A stretch of 64,000 nt of DNA from Azohydromonas australica DSM 1124 (GTDB taxonomy: Bacteria; Pseudomonadota; Gammaproteobacteria; Burkholderiales; Burkholderiaceae_C): positions 62,001 through 126,000 of the forward strand of contig NZ_AUMO01000038.1 in NCBI RefSeq assembly GCF_000430725.1. The letters run 5' to 3'. The position numbers were made by a program, and so were the translations under genes. The number at the start of each line of letters is the position of its first letter. Position 1 is the stretch's first letter. Shown one piece after another: positions 1 to 8,183 of the stretch. The notes below the pieces were generated by a model that saw nothing but the letters and a program-made list of their open reading frames with translations, was not told where the DNA came from and ran no database searches.

Positions 1-138
1 GGTCTCGATGTAGGCCACGCCAAAGGGCGCGGTCAGCACCTGGATCTCCGTGCCCGGCGAGGCGCTGCGCCGAGCCTCCGCGCCGATGAGCGCCGACACG
101 CTGTCGGAGATGTTGGGATTGATGAGCAGCAGCCGCAT
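1..138 (-). CDS. Asp/Glu/hydantoin racemase family protein (N-terminal 46 residues only)
   Basis: The gene is cut by the left edge of the window. Its first residues, MRLLLINPNIS, are the typical opening of the hydantoin/Asp-Glu racemase family, in which the NPN motif lies in the substrate pocket. The start ATG is preceded by GGAGG about 8 nt upstream, and that site overlaps the stop region of the transporter gene before it, so the two are probably translationally coupled. It is the fourth gene of the leftward operon with a dihydropyrimidinase, an amidase and a transporter. Racemases of this family often accompany hydantoinases and invert 5-substituted hydantoins. The catalytic cysteines lie outside the window, so the exact activity is open. 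Confidence 0.8.
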   Translation of the reverse strand, partial: MRLLLINPNISDSVSALIGAEARRSASPGTEIQVLTAPFGVAYIET

Positions 139-142
139 GGCT

Positions 143-1474
143 TCAGTCCTCCGCGAGGTTCTTGTGGGCGGTTTCGGGAGCGGCGAGCACGCACACGACG
201 ATGAGCGCCAGGCTGGCCGCGAGGTAGATCGACACCGGCAGGCTGGAGCCGAAGGCCGCCACCAGCGGCACCGCGATCAGCGGCGCCGGCGCGCCGCCGA
301 AGATGCCCGCGAGCTGGAAGCCGATCGAGGAGCCGGTGCAGCGCACTGAGGTCGGGAACATCTCGGGGATGTAGGAGGCCAGCGGCGAGAACATCGCCGC
401 GACGATGAACATCGCCACGAAGGCCGCCAGCAGGATCAGCGGCACCGATTTCGTGTTCACCAGCATGAAGAACACGAAGCTCCAGACGATGCCCGCGACC
501 GCGCCGAACAGCAGCACCGGGCGGCGCCCCAGCTTGTCGGAGAGGTGGCCGAACAGCGGGATGCCGATGCACTGCGCCACCGCCCCCACCAGCACCGCCT
601 GCAGCCCCAGCGACTTGGGCAGGCCGAGCTGCTGCGGCAGGTACACCAGCAGGAACAGCGTGAAGACGTAGAACGCGATGTCGCTGCCGATGCGGCTGCC
701 CAGCGCCAGACCCACCTGCTTCTTGTGGTGGCGCAGCACCTGCACCAGCGGCGCGTGGCCCTGCTTGCCCTGCGCCTCCATCTTCTGGAACAGCGGCGAC
801 TCCGACAGGCCCATGCGGATGTAGAACCCCACGGCGACCAGCAGCGCGCTCAGCAGGAAGGGGATGCGCCAGCCCCAGGACATGAAGGCCTGCTCGTCGA
901 GCCACCAGGTGACGCCGGCGAACACCCCGTTGGCCAGCAGCAGCCCGATCGGCGCGGCGATCTGCACCAGGCTGCCGTAGAAGCCGCGGCGTTTGCCGCC
1001 CGGGTCGAACTCGTTGACCATCAGCGCCGCGCCGCCCCACTCGCCGCCCAGCGCCAGGCCCTGCACGATGCGCAGCAGCACCAGCAGCGCCGGGGCCAGC
1101 AGCCCCGCCGTGGCGGCGCTGGGCAGCAGCCCGATGGCGAAGGTGGACAGCCCCATCATCAGCAGCGTCACCACCAGCACCCACTTGCGGCCGAGCTTGT
1201 CGCCGAAGTGGCCGAACAGTGCGGCGCCGAAGGGGCGCGCGACGAAGGCCACGCCGTAGCTCGCCAGCGACAGCAGCGTCGCCATCAGCGGGCTGGCGCT
1301 GGAGAAGAACAGCTTGGGGAAGATCAGCGCCGCGGCCGAGCCGTAGACGAAGTGGTCGTAGAACTCCAGCGTGGTGCCGGCCAGGCTGGCGCCGGCCACG
1401 CGCTTCATCGAGGGCGCAGGCCGCGCCGGTGGCGTGGCGGCCCCGGCGGTCTGCGGGGTGGAGAGAGTCGTCAT
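143..1474 (-). CDS. MFS transporter, metabolite:H+ symporter (MHS) subfamily
   Basis: This is a 443-residue inner-membrane proton symporter with about 12 predicted membrane helices. The MFS loop motif GDKLGRK lies at residues 91-97 and the GGEWGGA motif, characteristic of the MHS group (ProP, ShiA, KgtP and citrate carriers), at 143-149. MHS carriers take up organic acids and zwitterions. A CAGGAG ribosome site precedes the ATG, which lies 15 bp after the amidase gene. The racemase gene starts 4 bp past its stop. The context suggests it imports the cyclic amide, or the carbamoyl or amino-acid product, handled by the neighbouring enzymes. The substrate cannot be read from sequence alone. Confidence 0.88.
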   Translation of the reverse strand: MTTLSTPQTAGAATPPARPAPSMKRVAGASLAGTTLEFYDHFVYGSAAALIFPKLFFSSASPLMATLLSLASYGVAFVARPFGAALFGHFGDKLGRKWVLVVTLLMMGLSTFAIGLLPSAATAGLLAPALLVLLRIVQGLALGGEWGGAALMVNEFDPGGKRRGFYGSLVQIAAPIGLLLANGVFAGVTWWLDEQAFMSWGWRIPFLLSALLVAVGFYIRMGLSESPLFQKMEAQGKQGHAPLVQVLRHHKKQVGLALGSRIGSDIAFYVFTLFLLVYLPQQLGLPKSLGLQAVLVGAVAQCIGIPLFGHLSDKLGRRPVLLFGAVAGIVWSFVFFMLVNTKSVPLILLAAFVAMFIVAAMFSPLASYIPEMFPTSVRCTGSSIGFQLAGIFGGAPAPLIAVPLVAAFGSSLPVSIYLAASLALIVVCVLAAPETAHKNLAED

Positions 1475-1489
1475 GGCGGAACTCCTGGG

Positions 1490-2914
1490 TCAGGCCAGCG
1501 GCCGGGGGGTGACCGGCCTGGAAAAGTCGTGCGGGCACTGCTGCTCGACCAGCGCCGCCAGGGCCAGCACGCGCGCGTCGGAAAAGCGCGGGCCGACGAT
1601 CTGCAACCCGACGGGCAGGCCCCGGCGGTCCAGGCCGCAGGGCACCGAGCAGGCCGGCAGGTAGCAGTGGTTGAAGATCGGGGTGAACACCGCGTGGCCG
1701 CGCGGCCCCACAGCCTGGCCGCCGATGCGCTCGGGGCCGTTGCGGCCGAGTTCCCACGCGGTGCAGGGCGTGGTAGGCGTGACCAGCAGCTCGTGGCTGC
1801 CGAAGAAGCGGTCGAGCGCGCGGTACAGCGCCTCACGCGCGAACAGCGCGCGCGCCACCTCCGCGCCCGTGGTGCGCCGCCCGGCCTCGATCTGGGCGGC
1901 GATGTCGGGGTCGGCTTCCCACTGCCCCAGCGCGTCGCCGTACAGCGCCGCCAGCCCCGCGAGCTGCAGCGGCATCAGCGCCGCCTCGCCCGCGCCCTCG
2001 GGCCAGGCCGGGTCGGCACGCTCGACGCGGCAGCCCGCGTCGGCCAGCCGCCGCACCGCGGCCTCACAGGCGGCGGCCACGTCCTCGTCCACCGGGACGT
2101 CCAGCCCCAGGCGCGGGCTCCAGGCCAGGCGCGGCGCGGGTGGCAGCGCCTCATCCAGCGCCGCCGCGCCCGGCCACACGGGCAGCGGCAGGCCCTGCGG
2201 GTCCGACAGGCCGGGCTGTGCCAGCGCGTCGAGCATCAGGGCCACGTCGGCCACGCGGCGCGCCATCTGGCCCACCACCGCGTTGCCGAACACCGGCTCG
2301 GCGAAGCCGACCGGGTGCGGCACCAGCCCGGCGCTGGGTTTCATGCCCACCAGGCCGCAGTGCGCCGCGGGCCGGCGCGTGGAGCCGCCGCCGTCGGTGC
2401 ACAGCGCCAGCGGCCCCAGACCCGCGGCCACCGCGGCCGCGGCGCCGCCCGAGGAGCCGCCCGGCGTGCGCGCGAGGTCCCAGGGGTTGCGGGTGGTGCC
2501 GTGCAGCGGGTTGGTCGTCACGCCCTTGCAGGCGAACTCCGAGCAGTTGCTCATGCCCAGGACCACGGCGCCGGCGCGGCGCAGTTGCGCCACCGCGAAG
2601 GCATCCTGGGGGGCGACGAAGCTCGCGAAGCGGGCGGAACCCTGCGTGACGCGCCGGCCCGCCACCCAGAGGTTGTGCTTGACGCTGAAGGGCACGCCAA
2701 GCAGCGGCGCGGTGTCGCCCGCGCGCAGCCGCCGGTCGGCCTCGGCCGCCTCGGCACGGCCCGGGCCGGGATCGAAGCCGGGCAGCGCATTGAGCTGCGG
2801 GTCCAGCGCGTGCACGCGCTCGGCCACGGCGTCGAACACCTCCACCGCCGACACCTCGCGCCGGCGCAGCAGCTCGGCCAGCTCGGTGGCCGTGGCTTGG
2901 AACAGCGGGTCCAT
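1490..2914 (-). CDS. Amidase signature family hydrolase
   Basis: A 474-residue cytoplasmic amidase with the Ser-cisSer-Lys triad of the amidase signature family. The catalytic lysine is K79 in SVKHN, the cis-serine is in PGGSSGG (residues 151-157) and the nucleophile is S178 in GGGSTRRPA. The length is normal for the family. It begins 6 bp after the dihydropyrimidinase stop, with no strong ribosome site of its own, so coupled translation is likely. In this operon it would act after ring opening, on a carbamoyl or amide intermediate, in place of the usual N-carbamoyl amino-acid hydrolase. That role is inferred from position; members of this family have very varied substrates. Confidence 0.85.
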   Translation of the reverse strand: MDPLFQATATELAELLRRREVSAVEVFDAVAERVHALDPQLNALPGFDPGPGRAEAAEADRRLRAGDTAPLLGVPFSVKHNLWVAGRRVTQGSARFASFVAPQDAFAVAQLRRAGAVVLGMSNCSEFACKGVTTNPLHGTTRNPWDLARTPGGSSGGAAAAVAAGLGPLALCTDGGGSTRRPAAHCGLVGMKPSAGLVPHPVGFAEPVFGNAVVGQMARRVADVALMLDALAQPGLSDPQGLPLPVWPGAAALDEALPPAPRLAWSPRLGLDVPVDEDVAAACEAAVRRLADAGCRVERADPAWPEGAGEAALMPLQLAGLAALYGDALGQWEADPDIAAQIEAGRRTTGAEVARALFAREALYRALDRFFGSHELLVTPTTPCTAWELGRNGPERIGGQAVGPRGHAVFTPIFNHCYLPACSVPCGLDRRGLPVGLQIVGPRFSDARVLALAALVEQQCPHDFSRPVTPRPLA

Positions 2915-2920
2915 GACGCG

Positions 2921-4342
2921 TCAGCCCCGGCGCGGCAGCAGCGAGGGCTCGCCGCAGGCCAGGAAGCGGCCACGCCCGGCGCGGCCGTGGAACGTGGCGC
3001 CGTCCCACACCACCTCGCCGCGCGACAGCGTCAGCCCCGGCCAGGCGCGCAGCGTCATGCCCTCGTAGGGCGTGTAGTCCACCGCGTGGTGCAGCTGCTC
3101 GTTGCGCAGCACGAACTCGCGCTCGTCCCACACCACCAGGTCCGCGTCGGCGCCGATGGCGACGGTGCCCTTGCGCGGGTGCAGCCCGTAGGCCTTGGCC
3201 GGGTTGGTCGAGGTCAGCTCGACGAACTTGTGGATCGTCATGCGCCCGCCCAGCACACCCTCGGAGTACAGCAGCGGCAGCCGCGTCTCGATGCCGGGAA
3301 TGCCGTTGGGAATGTGGCGGAAGGCCACCTGCTCCCCGCCGGGCTGCTTGCCCTCGGTACCCTCGTAGCGGAAGGGCGCGTGATCGGAGGAGAACACGGT
3401 GAACAGCCCGTCGTTGAGCCCGGCCCAGATCACCTCCTGGTTGCTCGCGTCGCGCGGCGGCGGGCTGCAGACGCAGCGTGCGCCCAGGTAGCTGTCGTCG
3501 ATGCCCAGGTCGGCCGCGGTGAGGAACAGGTACTGCGGGCAGGTCTCGGCGAAGACGTTCAGGCCCTGCGCACGCGCCCAGCGGATCTGCTCCACCGCCT
3601 CGCGGCCCGAGACGTGGACGATGAGGATCGGCACGTCCACCAGCTGCGACAGCGCGATGGCGCGGTGCGTCGCCTCGCGCTCCACCAGCATCGGCCGCGC
3701 ATGGGCGTGGAAGCGCGGCGCCGTGCGCCCGGCGGCCTCCAGCTTCTTGGTCAGCCACTCGATGCAGTCGGCGTTCTCGGCATGCACCATGGCCATGGCG
3801 CCGTGGCGGCGCGCGACCTCCAGCACGTCCAGCACCTGGCCGTCGTCGAGCTTGAGGTCGTCGTAGGTCATGTAGATCTTGAACGAGGTGTAGCCCTCGC
3901 CGATCAGCGCGGGCAGCTCCTCGCCGAGCACCTGCGGCGTGGGGTCGCTCACGATCAGGTGGAAGGCGTAGTCCACGTGGGCGCGGCCCTCGGCGCGGTG
4001 GTGGTAGTCCGTGACCGCGGCGCGCAGCGACTGGCCGCGCTCCTGCGCGGCGAACGGGATCACGGTGGTGGTGCCGCCGCAGGCCGCGGCGCGCGTGCCG
4101 CTGTCGAAGTCGTCAGCCATGCGCACCGGCGCCGCCATGGGCTGGTCCAGGTGGCAATGCGCGTCCACGCCGCCGGGCGTGACGGTGCGGCCCGCGGCGT
4201 CGATCTCGCGCGCCCCGCCGGCCAGGGCATCGCCCAGCGCAGCGATGCGACCGCCGCGGATGCCGATGTCGCAGTCGAAGCTGTCGCTGGCCGTGGCCAC
4301 GCGGGCGTTGCGCAGCACCAGGTCGAAGGCCGGGGCATTCAT
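2921..4342 (-). CDS. Dihydropyrimidinase / D-hydantoinase family cyclic amidohydrolase
   Basis: This 473-residue metal-dependent amidohydrolase opens cyclic imides or ureides such as hydantoins and dihydropyrimidines. It keeps the binuclear-metal set: HCH at 62-64, the lysine that is carboxylated in this family at K155 in SFKIYMTY, H187, H243 in IVHVSG and D320 in SSDHAPF. The ATG was chosen over a GTG three codons upstream because GAGGTGG lies at a normal distance before it. It is the first gene of the leftward operon and faces a large divergent promoter region with GntR-type operators. The racemase, amidase and transporter behind it fit a full hydantoin-type pathway. Whether the natural substrate is a hydantoin, a dihydropyrimidine or another ring is not visible. 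Confidence 0.88.
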   Translation of the reverse strand: MNAPAFDLVLRNARVATASDSFDCDIGIRGGRIAALGDALAGGAREIDAAGRTVTPGGVDAHCHLDQPMAAPVRMADDFDSGTRAAACGGTTTVIPFAAQERGQSLRAAVTDYHHRAEGRAHVDYAFHLIVSDPTPQVLGEELPALIGEGYTSFKIYMTYDDLKLDDGQVLDVLEVARRHGAMAMVHAENADCIEWLTKKLEAAGRTAPRFHAHARPMLVEREATHRAIALSQLVDVPILIVHVSGREAVEQIRWARAQGLNVFAETCPQYLFLTAADLGIDDSYLGARCVCSPPPRDASNQEVIWAGLNDGLFTVFSSDHAPFRYEGTEGKQPGGEQVAFRHIPNGIPGIETRLPLLYSEGVLGGRMTIHKFVELTSTNPAKAYGLHPRKGTVAIGADADLVVWDEREFVLRNEQLHHAVDYTPYEGMTLRAWPGLTLSRGEVVWDGATFHGRAGRGRFLACGEPSLLPRRG

Positions 4343-4614
4343 GCGCACCACCTCAGGGCGCCATGCACCATTATTGGCGACAAGCTTGTAGACAATAAAG
4401 TAGACGCGATGTTCATGACTGGTGCACTTCTGAAGGAAGCGTTTCAGGTTGAGCGAGCGGTTTGCAAGGACTGGGCCAGAGCAAGAACTGCAGTGGCCAA
4501 GCTGTCTACATATTCGTCGACAACAAAATTTGCGCGCACCGTGTTTACACTGGTGTCGACAATTTTTTGTCGATGCACAGTGGCGCCACCACCCGGCGCC
4601 GGAGGAAAGACTTC
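4343..4614. promoter_or_regulatory. Divergent promoter with repeated TGTNNACA operators
   Basis: This AT-richer intergenic region separates the dihydropyrimidinase and maleate-isomerase-like genes. It contains TGTAGACA (4387-4394), TGTCTACA (4503-4510), CGTCGACA (4515-4522), TGTTTACA (4542-4549) and TGTCGACA (4554-4561). The last four form two tandem pairs, each with a 12-bp repeat distance, placed 39 bp apart. FadR/VanR-type GntR regulators are known to bind TNGTNNNACNA-like dyads, and such a regulator is encoded at 5478-6200, so these are likely its operators. A GGAGGA ribosome site at 4601-4606 serves the rightward gene. Confidence 0.7.
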
Positions 4615-5340
4615 ATGGACCGACCGCTTCGCCTAGGCGTGCTGACGCCCTCCTCCAACACCGCGCTGGAGCCGCTGACCAGCGCGCTGGTAGCCGAGCT
4701 GCCGGGCTGCAGTGCGCACTTCTCGCGCTTCCGGGTGACGGAGATCTCGCTGTCGGCGCAGGCGCTGGGGCAGTTCGACGACGCGCCGATCCTGGCCGCG
4801 GCCGAGCTGCTGGCCGACGCGCAGGTGGACGTGATCGGCTGGAGCGGCACCGCAGCGGGCTGGCGCGGCTTCGACACCGACCGCGAGCTGGTGCGGCGCA
4901 TCCGCGAGCGCACCGGCATCCCGGCCACCACCGCGGTGCTGGCGCTCAACGAGCTGCTGGCCTTGGGCGGCGTCGAGCGGCTGGCGCTGCTGACGCCCTA
5001 CACCGCCGACGTGCAGGAGCGCATCGTCCGGAACTACGGCGCCATCGGCGTGGAGGTGGTGGCCGAGCAGCACCTGGGCATCAGCGTCAACCACGACTTC
5101 GCACTGGTCGAGCCCACAACCTTGCTGGGCTCGATGCGCGAGCTGGCCGCAGCGCGCCCGCAAGCGTTCACGACCTTCTGCACCAACCTGCGTGCCGCGC
5201 CGCTGGCGGCGCAGGTGGAGCGCGAGCTGGGGATCCCGCTGCTGGACACCGTCAGCACCACGGTGTGGGGCATGCTGCGCGCGGCCGGCACCGATCCGGC
5301 CCGCATCCGCGGCTGGGGCCGGCTTTTCGACTGGAGTTGA
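4615..5340 (+). CDS. Maleate cis-trans isomerase / Asp-Glu racemase superfamily protein
   Basis: A 241-residue protein of the maleate isomerase/arylmalonate decarboxylase branch of the Asp/Glu racemase superfamily. It opens with the PSSNT motif (residues 12-16) and has the late cysteine C189 in TFCTNLRA. The early catalytic cysteine of two-cysteine members is replaced: the equivalent stretch reads GWSGTA with S77. A single-cysteine chemistry (decarboxylase-like or one-sided isomerase) is therefore possible, but this is inference. The ATG at 4615 has GGAGGA 8 bp upstream; longer in-frame starts would run through the operator region. It is transcribed away from the hydantoinase operon and toward the GntR gene. 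Confidence 0.75.
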   Translation: MDRPLRLGVLTPSSNTALEPLTSALVAELPGCSAHFSRFRVTEISLSAQALGQFDDAPILAAAELLADAQVDVIGWSGTAAGWRGFDTDRELVRRIRERTGIPATTAVLALNELLALGGVERLALLTPYTADVQERIVRNYGAIGVEVVAEQHLGISVNHDFALVEPTTLLGSMRELAAARPQAFTTFCTNLRAAPLAAQVERELGIPLLDTVSTTVWGMLRAAGTDPARIRGWGRLFDWS

Positions 5341-5342
5341 GC

Positions 5343-5412
5343 ATGCACCGGCACGGCGACCACTGCGGGCACGCTTCTAGAATCTCGCCGCTGCGGCGCG
5401 GCGCCGGTGCAT
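5343..5412 (+). promoter_or_regulatory. Long-loop inverted repeat between the isomerase-like and gntR genes
   Basis: Two perfectly complementary 10-nt arms, ATGCACCGGC (5343-5352) and GCCGGTGCAT (5403-5412), enclose a 50-nt loop that starts 2 bp after the isomerase-like stop. No U-run follows, so it is not a standard terminator. It could be an mRNA processing or attenuation structure that separates the two genes. Confidence 0.35.
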
Positions 5413-5477
5413 CACCCCGGCCCGACAGCGCGCAGCCGGCGGCGGCCGACCCGCTCTCAGTCCTCACGTCCTGCCCT

Positions 5478-6200
5478 ATGCCCCCCCGCAGCAGCCCGCG
5501 CAAGCCCGCCACCGCCTCCCGCCGGCTGGAGCGCGAGAACACCAACGACGACATCTACGAGCGCATCTACGTTGCCATCCTGGAGCACCGGCTGCACCCG
5601 GGCACCAAGCTCGGCGAGGAGAAGCTTGCCGAGATCTTCGGCGTCAGCCGTGCGCGCGTGCGCGAGGTGCTGGCGCGGCTGGCGCACGAGCAGATCGTGG
5701 AGCTGTACCCGCAGCGCGGCGCCTTCGTGGCCAAGCCCAGTACCGAGCAGGCGCTGGACGTGTTCGAGGCGCGGCGCCTGATCGAGCCCGCGGTGCTGCG
5801 CCGGCTCATCGAGACGCTGACGCCGGAAAAGGTGGCGCGGCTGCGCCAGCACCAGGAGCTGGAGCTGGATGCGCGCCGGCGCGACGACAAGCGCGCGGTG
5901 GTGCGCCTGTCGGGCGAGTTCCACACCCTGGCCGCGGAGCTGGCGGGCAACTCAGCCCTGGCGCGCACCATGCGCGAGCTCTCCACGCTCACCTGCCTGA
6001 TCATCGTCCTCTACGACGCGCCCACGGCCAGCAGCTGCCGGGCCGACGAGCACAGCGAGATCGTGGAGGCCATCGCCCGGCGCGACAGCGCGCGCGCCGA
6101 GAAGCTGATGCTGGAGCACCTGGACCACATCGAGCAGAGCCTGCGCCTGGACGCCAATGCCGAGGACGTGGACCTGGAGGCGGTGTTCCGCGAGGACTGA
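5478..6200 (+). CDS. GntR family (FadR/FCD subfamily) transcriptional regulator
   Basis: A 240-residue repressor-type regulator. Residues about 24-86 form the GntR winged helix with recognition segment VSRARVREVLARL. Residues about 92-220 form an all-helical FCD ligand domain. The basic, low-complexity N-terminus (PPRSSPRKPA) makes the exact start slightly uncertain; the ATG used is the first in frame after the preceding gene. FCD regulators commonly bind small organic acids, and this one lies in the same locus as ring-opening and racemising enzymes. It is the obvious candidate to bind the TGTNNACA sites between 4387 and 4561 and so to control both arms of the locus. Confidence 0.9.
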   Translation: MPPRSSPRKPATASRRLERENTNDDIYERIYVAILEHRLHPGTKLGEEKLAEIFGVSRARVREVLARLAHEQIVELYPQRGAFVAKPSTEQALDVFEARRLIEPAVLRRLIETLTPEKVARLRQHQELELDARRRDDKRAVVRLSGEFHTLAAELAGNSALARTMRELSTLTCLIIVLYDAPTASSCRADEHSEIVEAIARRDSARAEKLMLEHLDHIEQSLRLDANAEDVDLEAVFRED

Positions 6201-6214
6201 GACAGGTGCGCACC

Positions 6215-6730
6215 ATGACCGATCTTTCATTGCCCGCGGGCTTGGTCGCCGTGGTGGGCGACGAGGGCACTGGCAAGACCCGCCTCCTGCGCGAGCTGGC
6301 CGGCCAAGCGCAGGAGACGCCGTCCCCCGGGCCGGACCGTGATGCCGTCTGGCTCGATCTCGGCTTGCCGGGACTCGACGGCAGCACGCCGCAAGGCGTG
6401 TGGGACGCCTTGCGCACGCGCCATCCGCGCTGGAACGCCGCGCTGCTGCAGGAGCTGGCGCAGGCGCTGGGGCTGCAGCCTCACCTGGAGAAGACCTTGT
6501 CGATGCTCTCCACGGGCAGCCGCCGCAAGGTCGCGCTCTCGGGGCTGCTCGCGGCTGGCGCCACGGTGACCTGCCTGGACCAGCCCTATGCGGCGCTTGA
6601 CATGGCCTCGATCCGTGTGATCCGCGAGTTCCTGCACGCCAACGCCGACCATCCGGCGCGCACCTGGGTCGTGGCCGACTACGAGGCGGACGAGAACCTT
6701 CCGTGGCGGCGCATCATCCAGCTGGGGTGA
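6215..6730 (+). CDS. Short stand-alone ABC-type ATPase
   Basis: A 171-residue protein with a Walker A-like GDEGTGKT near residue 17, an ABC signature variant LSTGSRRK, and a Walker B followed by a D-loop (VTCLDQPYAALD). It is shorter than a normal ABC ATPase (about 220 residues or more); little sequence lies between the Walker A and signature motifs. No permease gene is next to it. The ATG was preferred to a GTG three codons upstream because AGG lies at normal spacing. It follows gntR by 14 bp and may be co-transcribed. Its partner is unknown; CcmA-like or regulatory ABC proteins are possible, but nothing here decides it. Confidence 0.65.
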   Translation: MTDLSLPAGLVAVVGDEGTGKTRLLRELAGQAQETPSPGPDRDAVWLDLGLPGLDGSTPQGVWDALRTRHPRWNAALLQELAQALGLQPHLEKTLSMLSTGSRRKVALSGLLAAGATVTCLDQPYAALDMASIRVIREFLHANADHPARTWVVADYEADENLPWRRIIQLG

Positions 6731-6989
6731 AGCTGCATCCCTGAAGACCGTCCGCACGCGCCGCGCATGCCCGCGCTCCCAGGAAGGCCACCCCTCGTTC
6801 CTGGCGCTCCTGGATCGTCTCCTCCTCAACCGTGCGCATGGCCGCCTGGACGGACGCTTGCGTGAGCCGGTCCGCCGATTGCCGTCGGGCCGGCTACCGG
6901 GTGTGCCCTGGTGCGGTTCGCCCTGCTGCTGGCCTTCGCCAAGCCGGCGTTCACGCTGCCGGCGCCGCGCGAACGAACGAGGAAGCGAC

Positions 6990-7841
6990 ATGGAACGATG
7001 CAGACATTCAACGTCCCACCGGCCGCGGGCGAATGCGGTCGCGGCACGAGGCCGCCCCTTGCCACTGGCCGTGGCGATCGCTGCCGCGGCCTTGTGTGCC
7101 GCTTGCGCCCAGGTCCCTCCGGCCGGCACGCCGCCGGGCGACGACAAGTCGGGCAAGACCCGGGTGCTGGAAGCCGGCGCACGCCTGCTGCAGGGCCAGG
7201 CACCGCTGCGGCCCATGGACATCTACCTGGTCGGGTTCCATCCGATGAAGGACGATCCGTCGCACCAGATGGAAGCGCACCACTACTGCCACCAGGTCAA
7301 CGAGGACTTCGCGCAGTGCACGCTCTTCGACGGGAACACCGCCCAGGCGCGCCTCAACGGCATCGAATACATCATCTCGGAGAAGCTGTTCGCGACCTTG
7401 CCTGAAGCGGAGCGCAAGTACTGGCACCCGCACAACGGCGAGATCCTCTCCGGCCAGCTCGTCGCCCCCGGCATCCCGGAGGTGGCGGAGAAGGCGCTGA
7501 TGAAGTCCAAGCTCAACAGCTACGGCAAGACCTGGCACGTCTGGGACACGGGCGCGTTCGGCCAGAGCGGCGACCCGCTCCCGCTGGGGCCGTCGATGCT
7601 GGCCTGGTCCTTCAACCGCGACGGCGAGGCCATGCCGGGCATGGTGGAGCAGCGCGACCGCCGCATGGGCGTAGACAGCCAGGCCAAGCGCGCGGACCGC
7701 GCCGAGCTGACCGGCGTGGCCAGGCCGCAATCCGGCGTGGACGATCTCAAGGGGCGCTTCGGGCGGCCGACCACCGGAATTCCCGGCGTGACCGACGCCG
7801 GCGCGGCCGCCGCGGCGCCGTCCCGCGCCCCGGCACGCTGA
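6990..7841 (+). CDS. DUF1264 (oil-body-associated-like) putative lipoprotein
   Basis: This is a 283-residue protein whose central part (about residues 70-230) matches the DUF1264/OBAP family, with the conserved segments HHYCHQVNEDFAQC, EYIISEKLF and YWHPHNGEILSGQL. Bacterial members are of unknown function. The N-terminus has a basic stretch, a hydrophobic core and an imperfect lipobox LCAAC ending at about residue 39, so export as a lipoprotein is plausible. The start ATG has GAGGAAG upstream. The last 60 residues are low-complexity and rich in Arg, Ala and Pro. It stands alone between the ABC ATPase and the convergent azlD gene. Confidence 0.72.
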   Translation: MERCRHSTSHRPRANAVAARGRPLPLAVAIAAAALCAACAQVPPAGTPPGDDKSGKTRVLEAGARLLQGQAPLRPMDIYLVGFHPMKDDPSHQMEAHHYCHQVNEDFAQCTLFDGNTAQARLNGIEYIISEKLFATLPEAERKYWHPHNGEILSGQLVAPGIPEVAEKALMKSKLNSYGKTWHVWDTGAFGQSGDPLPLGPSMLAWSFNRDGEAMPGMVEQRDRRMGVDSQAKRADRAELTGVARPQSGVDDLKGRFGRPTTGIPGVTDAGAAAAAPSRAPAR

Positions 7842-7880
7842 CGCCGCCGCGATCCGCTCCTCCGCCTCGCAAGGCCTCGT

Positions 7881-8183
7881 TCACACGCCCCAGAAGTGAC
7901 GCAGCAGGCCGGTGACGGCAATGCCAATGAGCACGGTCGGCAGGATGCCCAGGCGGGTCGCGGCGAGCACGGTCACGGCCAGGGCCGCCAGGTCGGCGGG
8001 CCGGTCCGAGACGAAGGCGGGGGCGATCACGGAGATCAGCACGCAGCCGGGCACGTTCTCCAGCACGGACTGCATGCGCGGGCTCAACGTGCGGTTGCGC
8101 AGCACCAGGTAGCCCAGGACCCGCGTGAGATAGGTGCTGGCTGCCATTAGCACGATGGTGGCCAGGGTTGCCGAGTCGATCAT
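7881..8183 (-). CDS. azlD: AzlD family branched-chain amino acid exporter small subunit
   Basis: A 100-residue membrane protein with about four hydrophobic segments, typical of AzlD. It contains the family segment STYLTRVLGYLVLRN near the start. With AzlC it forms a two-component exporter of branched-chain amino acids or analogues. Its ATG overlaps the azlC stop by 4 bp (ATGA), showing translational coupling. It is the second gene of the leftward azlCD pair. Confidence 0.88.
   Translation of the reverse strand: MIDSATLATIVLMAASTYLTRVLGYLVLRNRTLSPRMQSVLENVPGCVLISVIAPAFVSDRPADLAALAVTVLAATRLGILPTVLIGIAVTGLLRHFWGV

Noticed and set aside
33..1757. Very long antisense frames in high-GC genes (also at 545-4636 and 34419-38126)
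   Set aside because: They are antisense or out-of-frame shadows of well-supported genes, with Arg/Ala/Gln-rich sequence and no motifs.
1490..2914. Amidase as the missing iacH of the iac-like operon
   Set aside because: It is embedded in the hydantoinase operon 50 kb away, and nothing links it to the indole genes.
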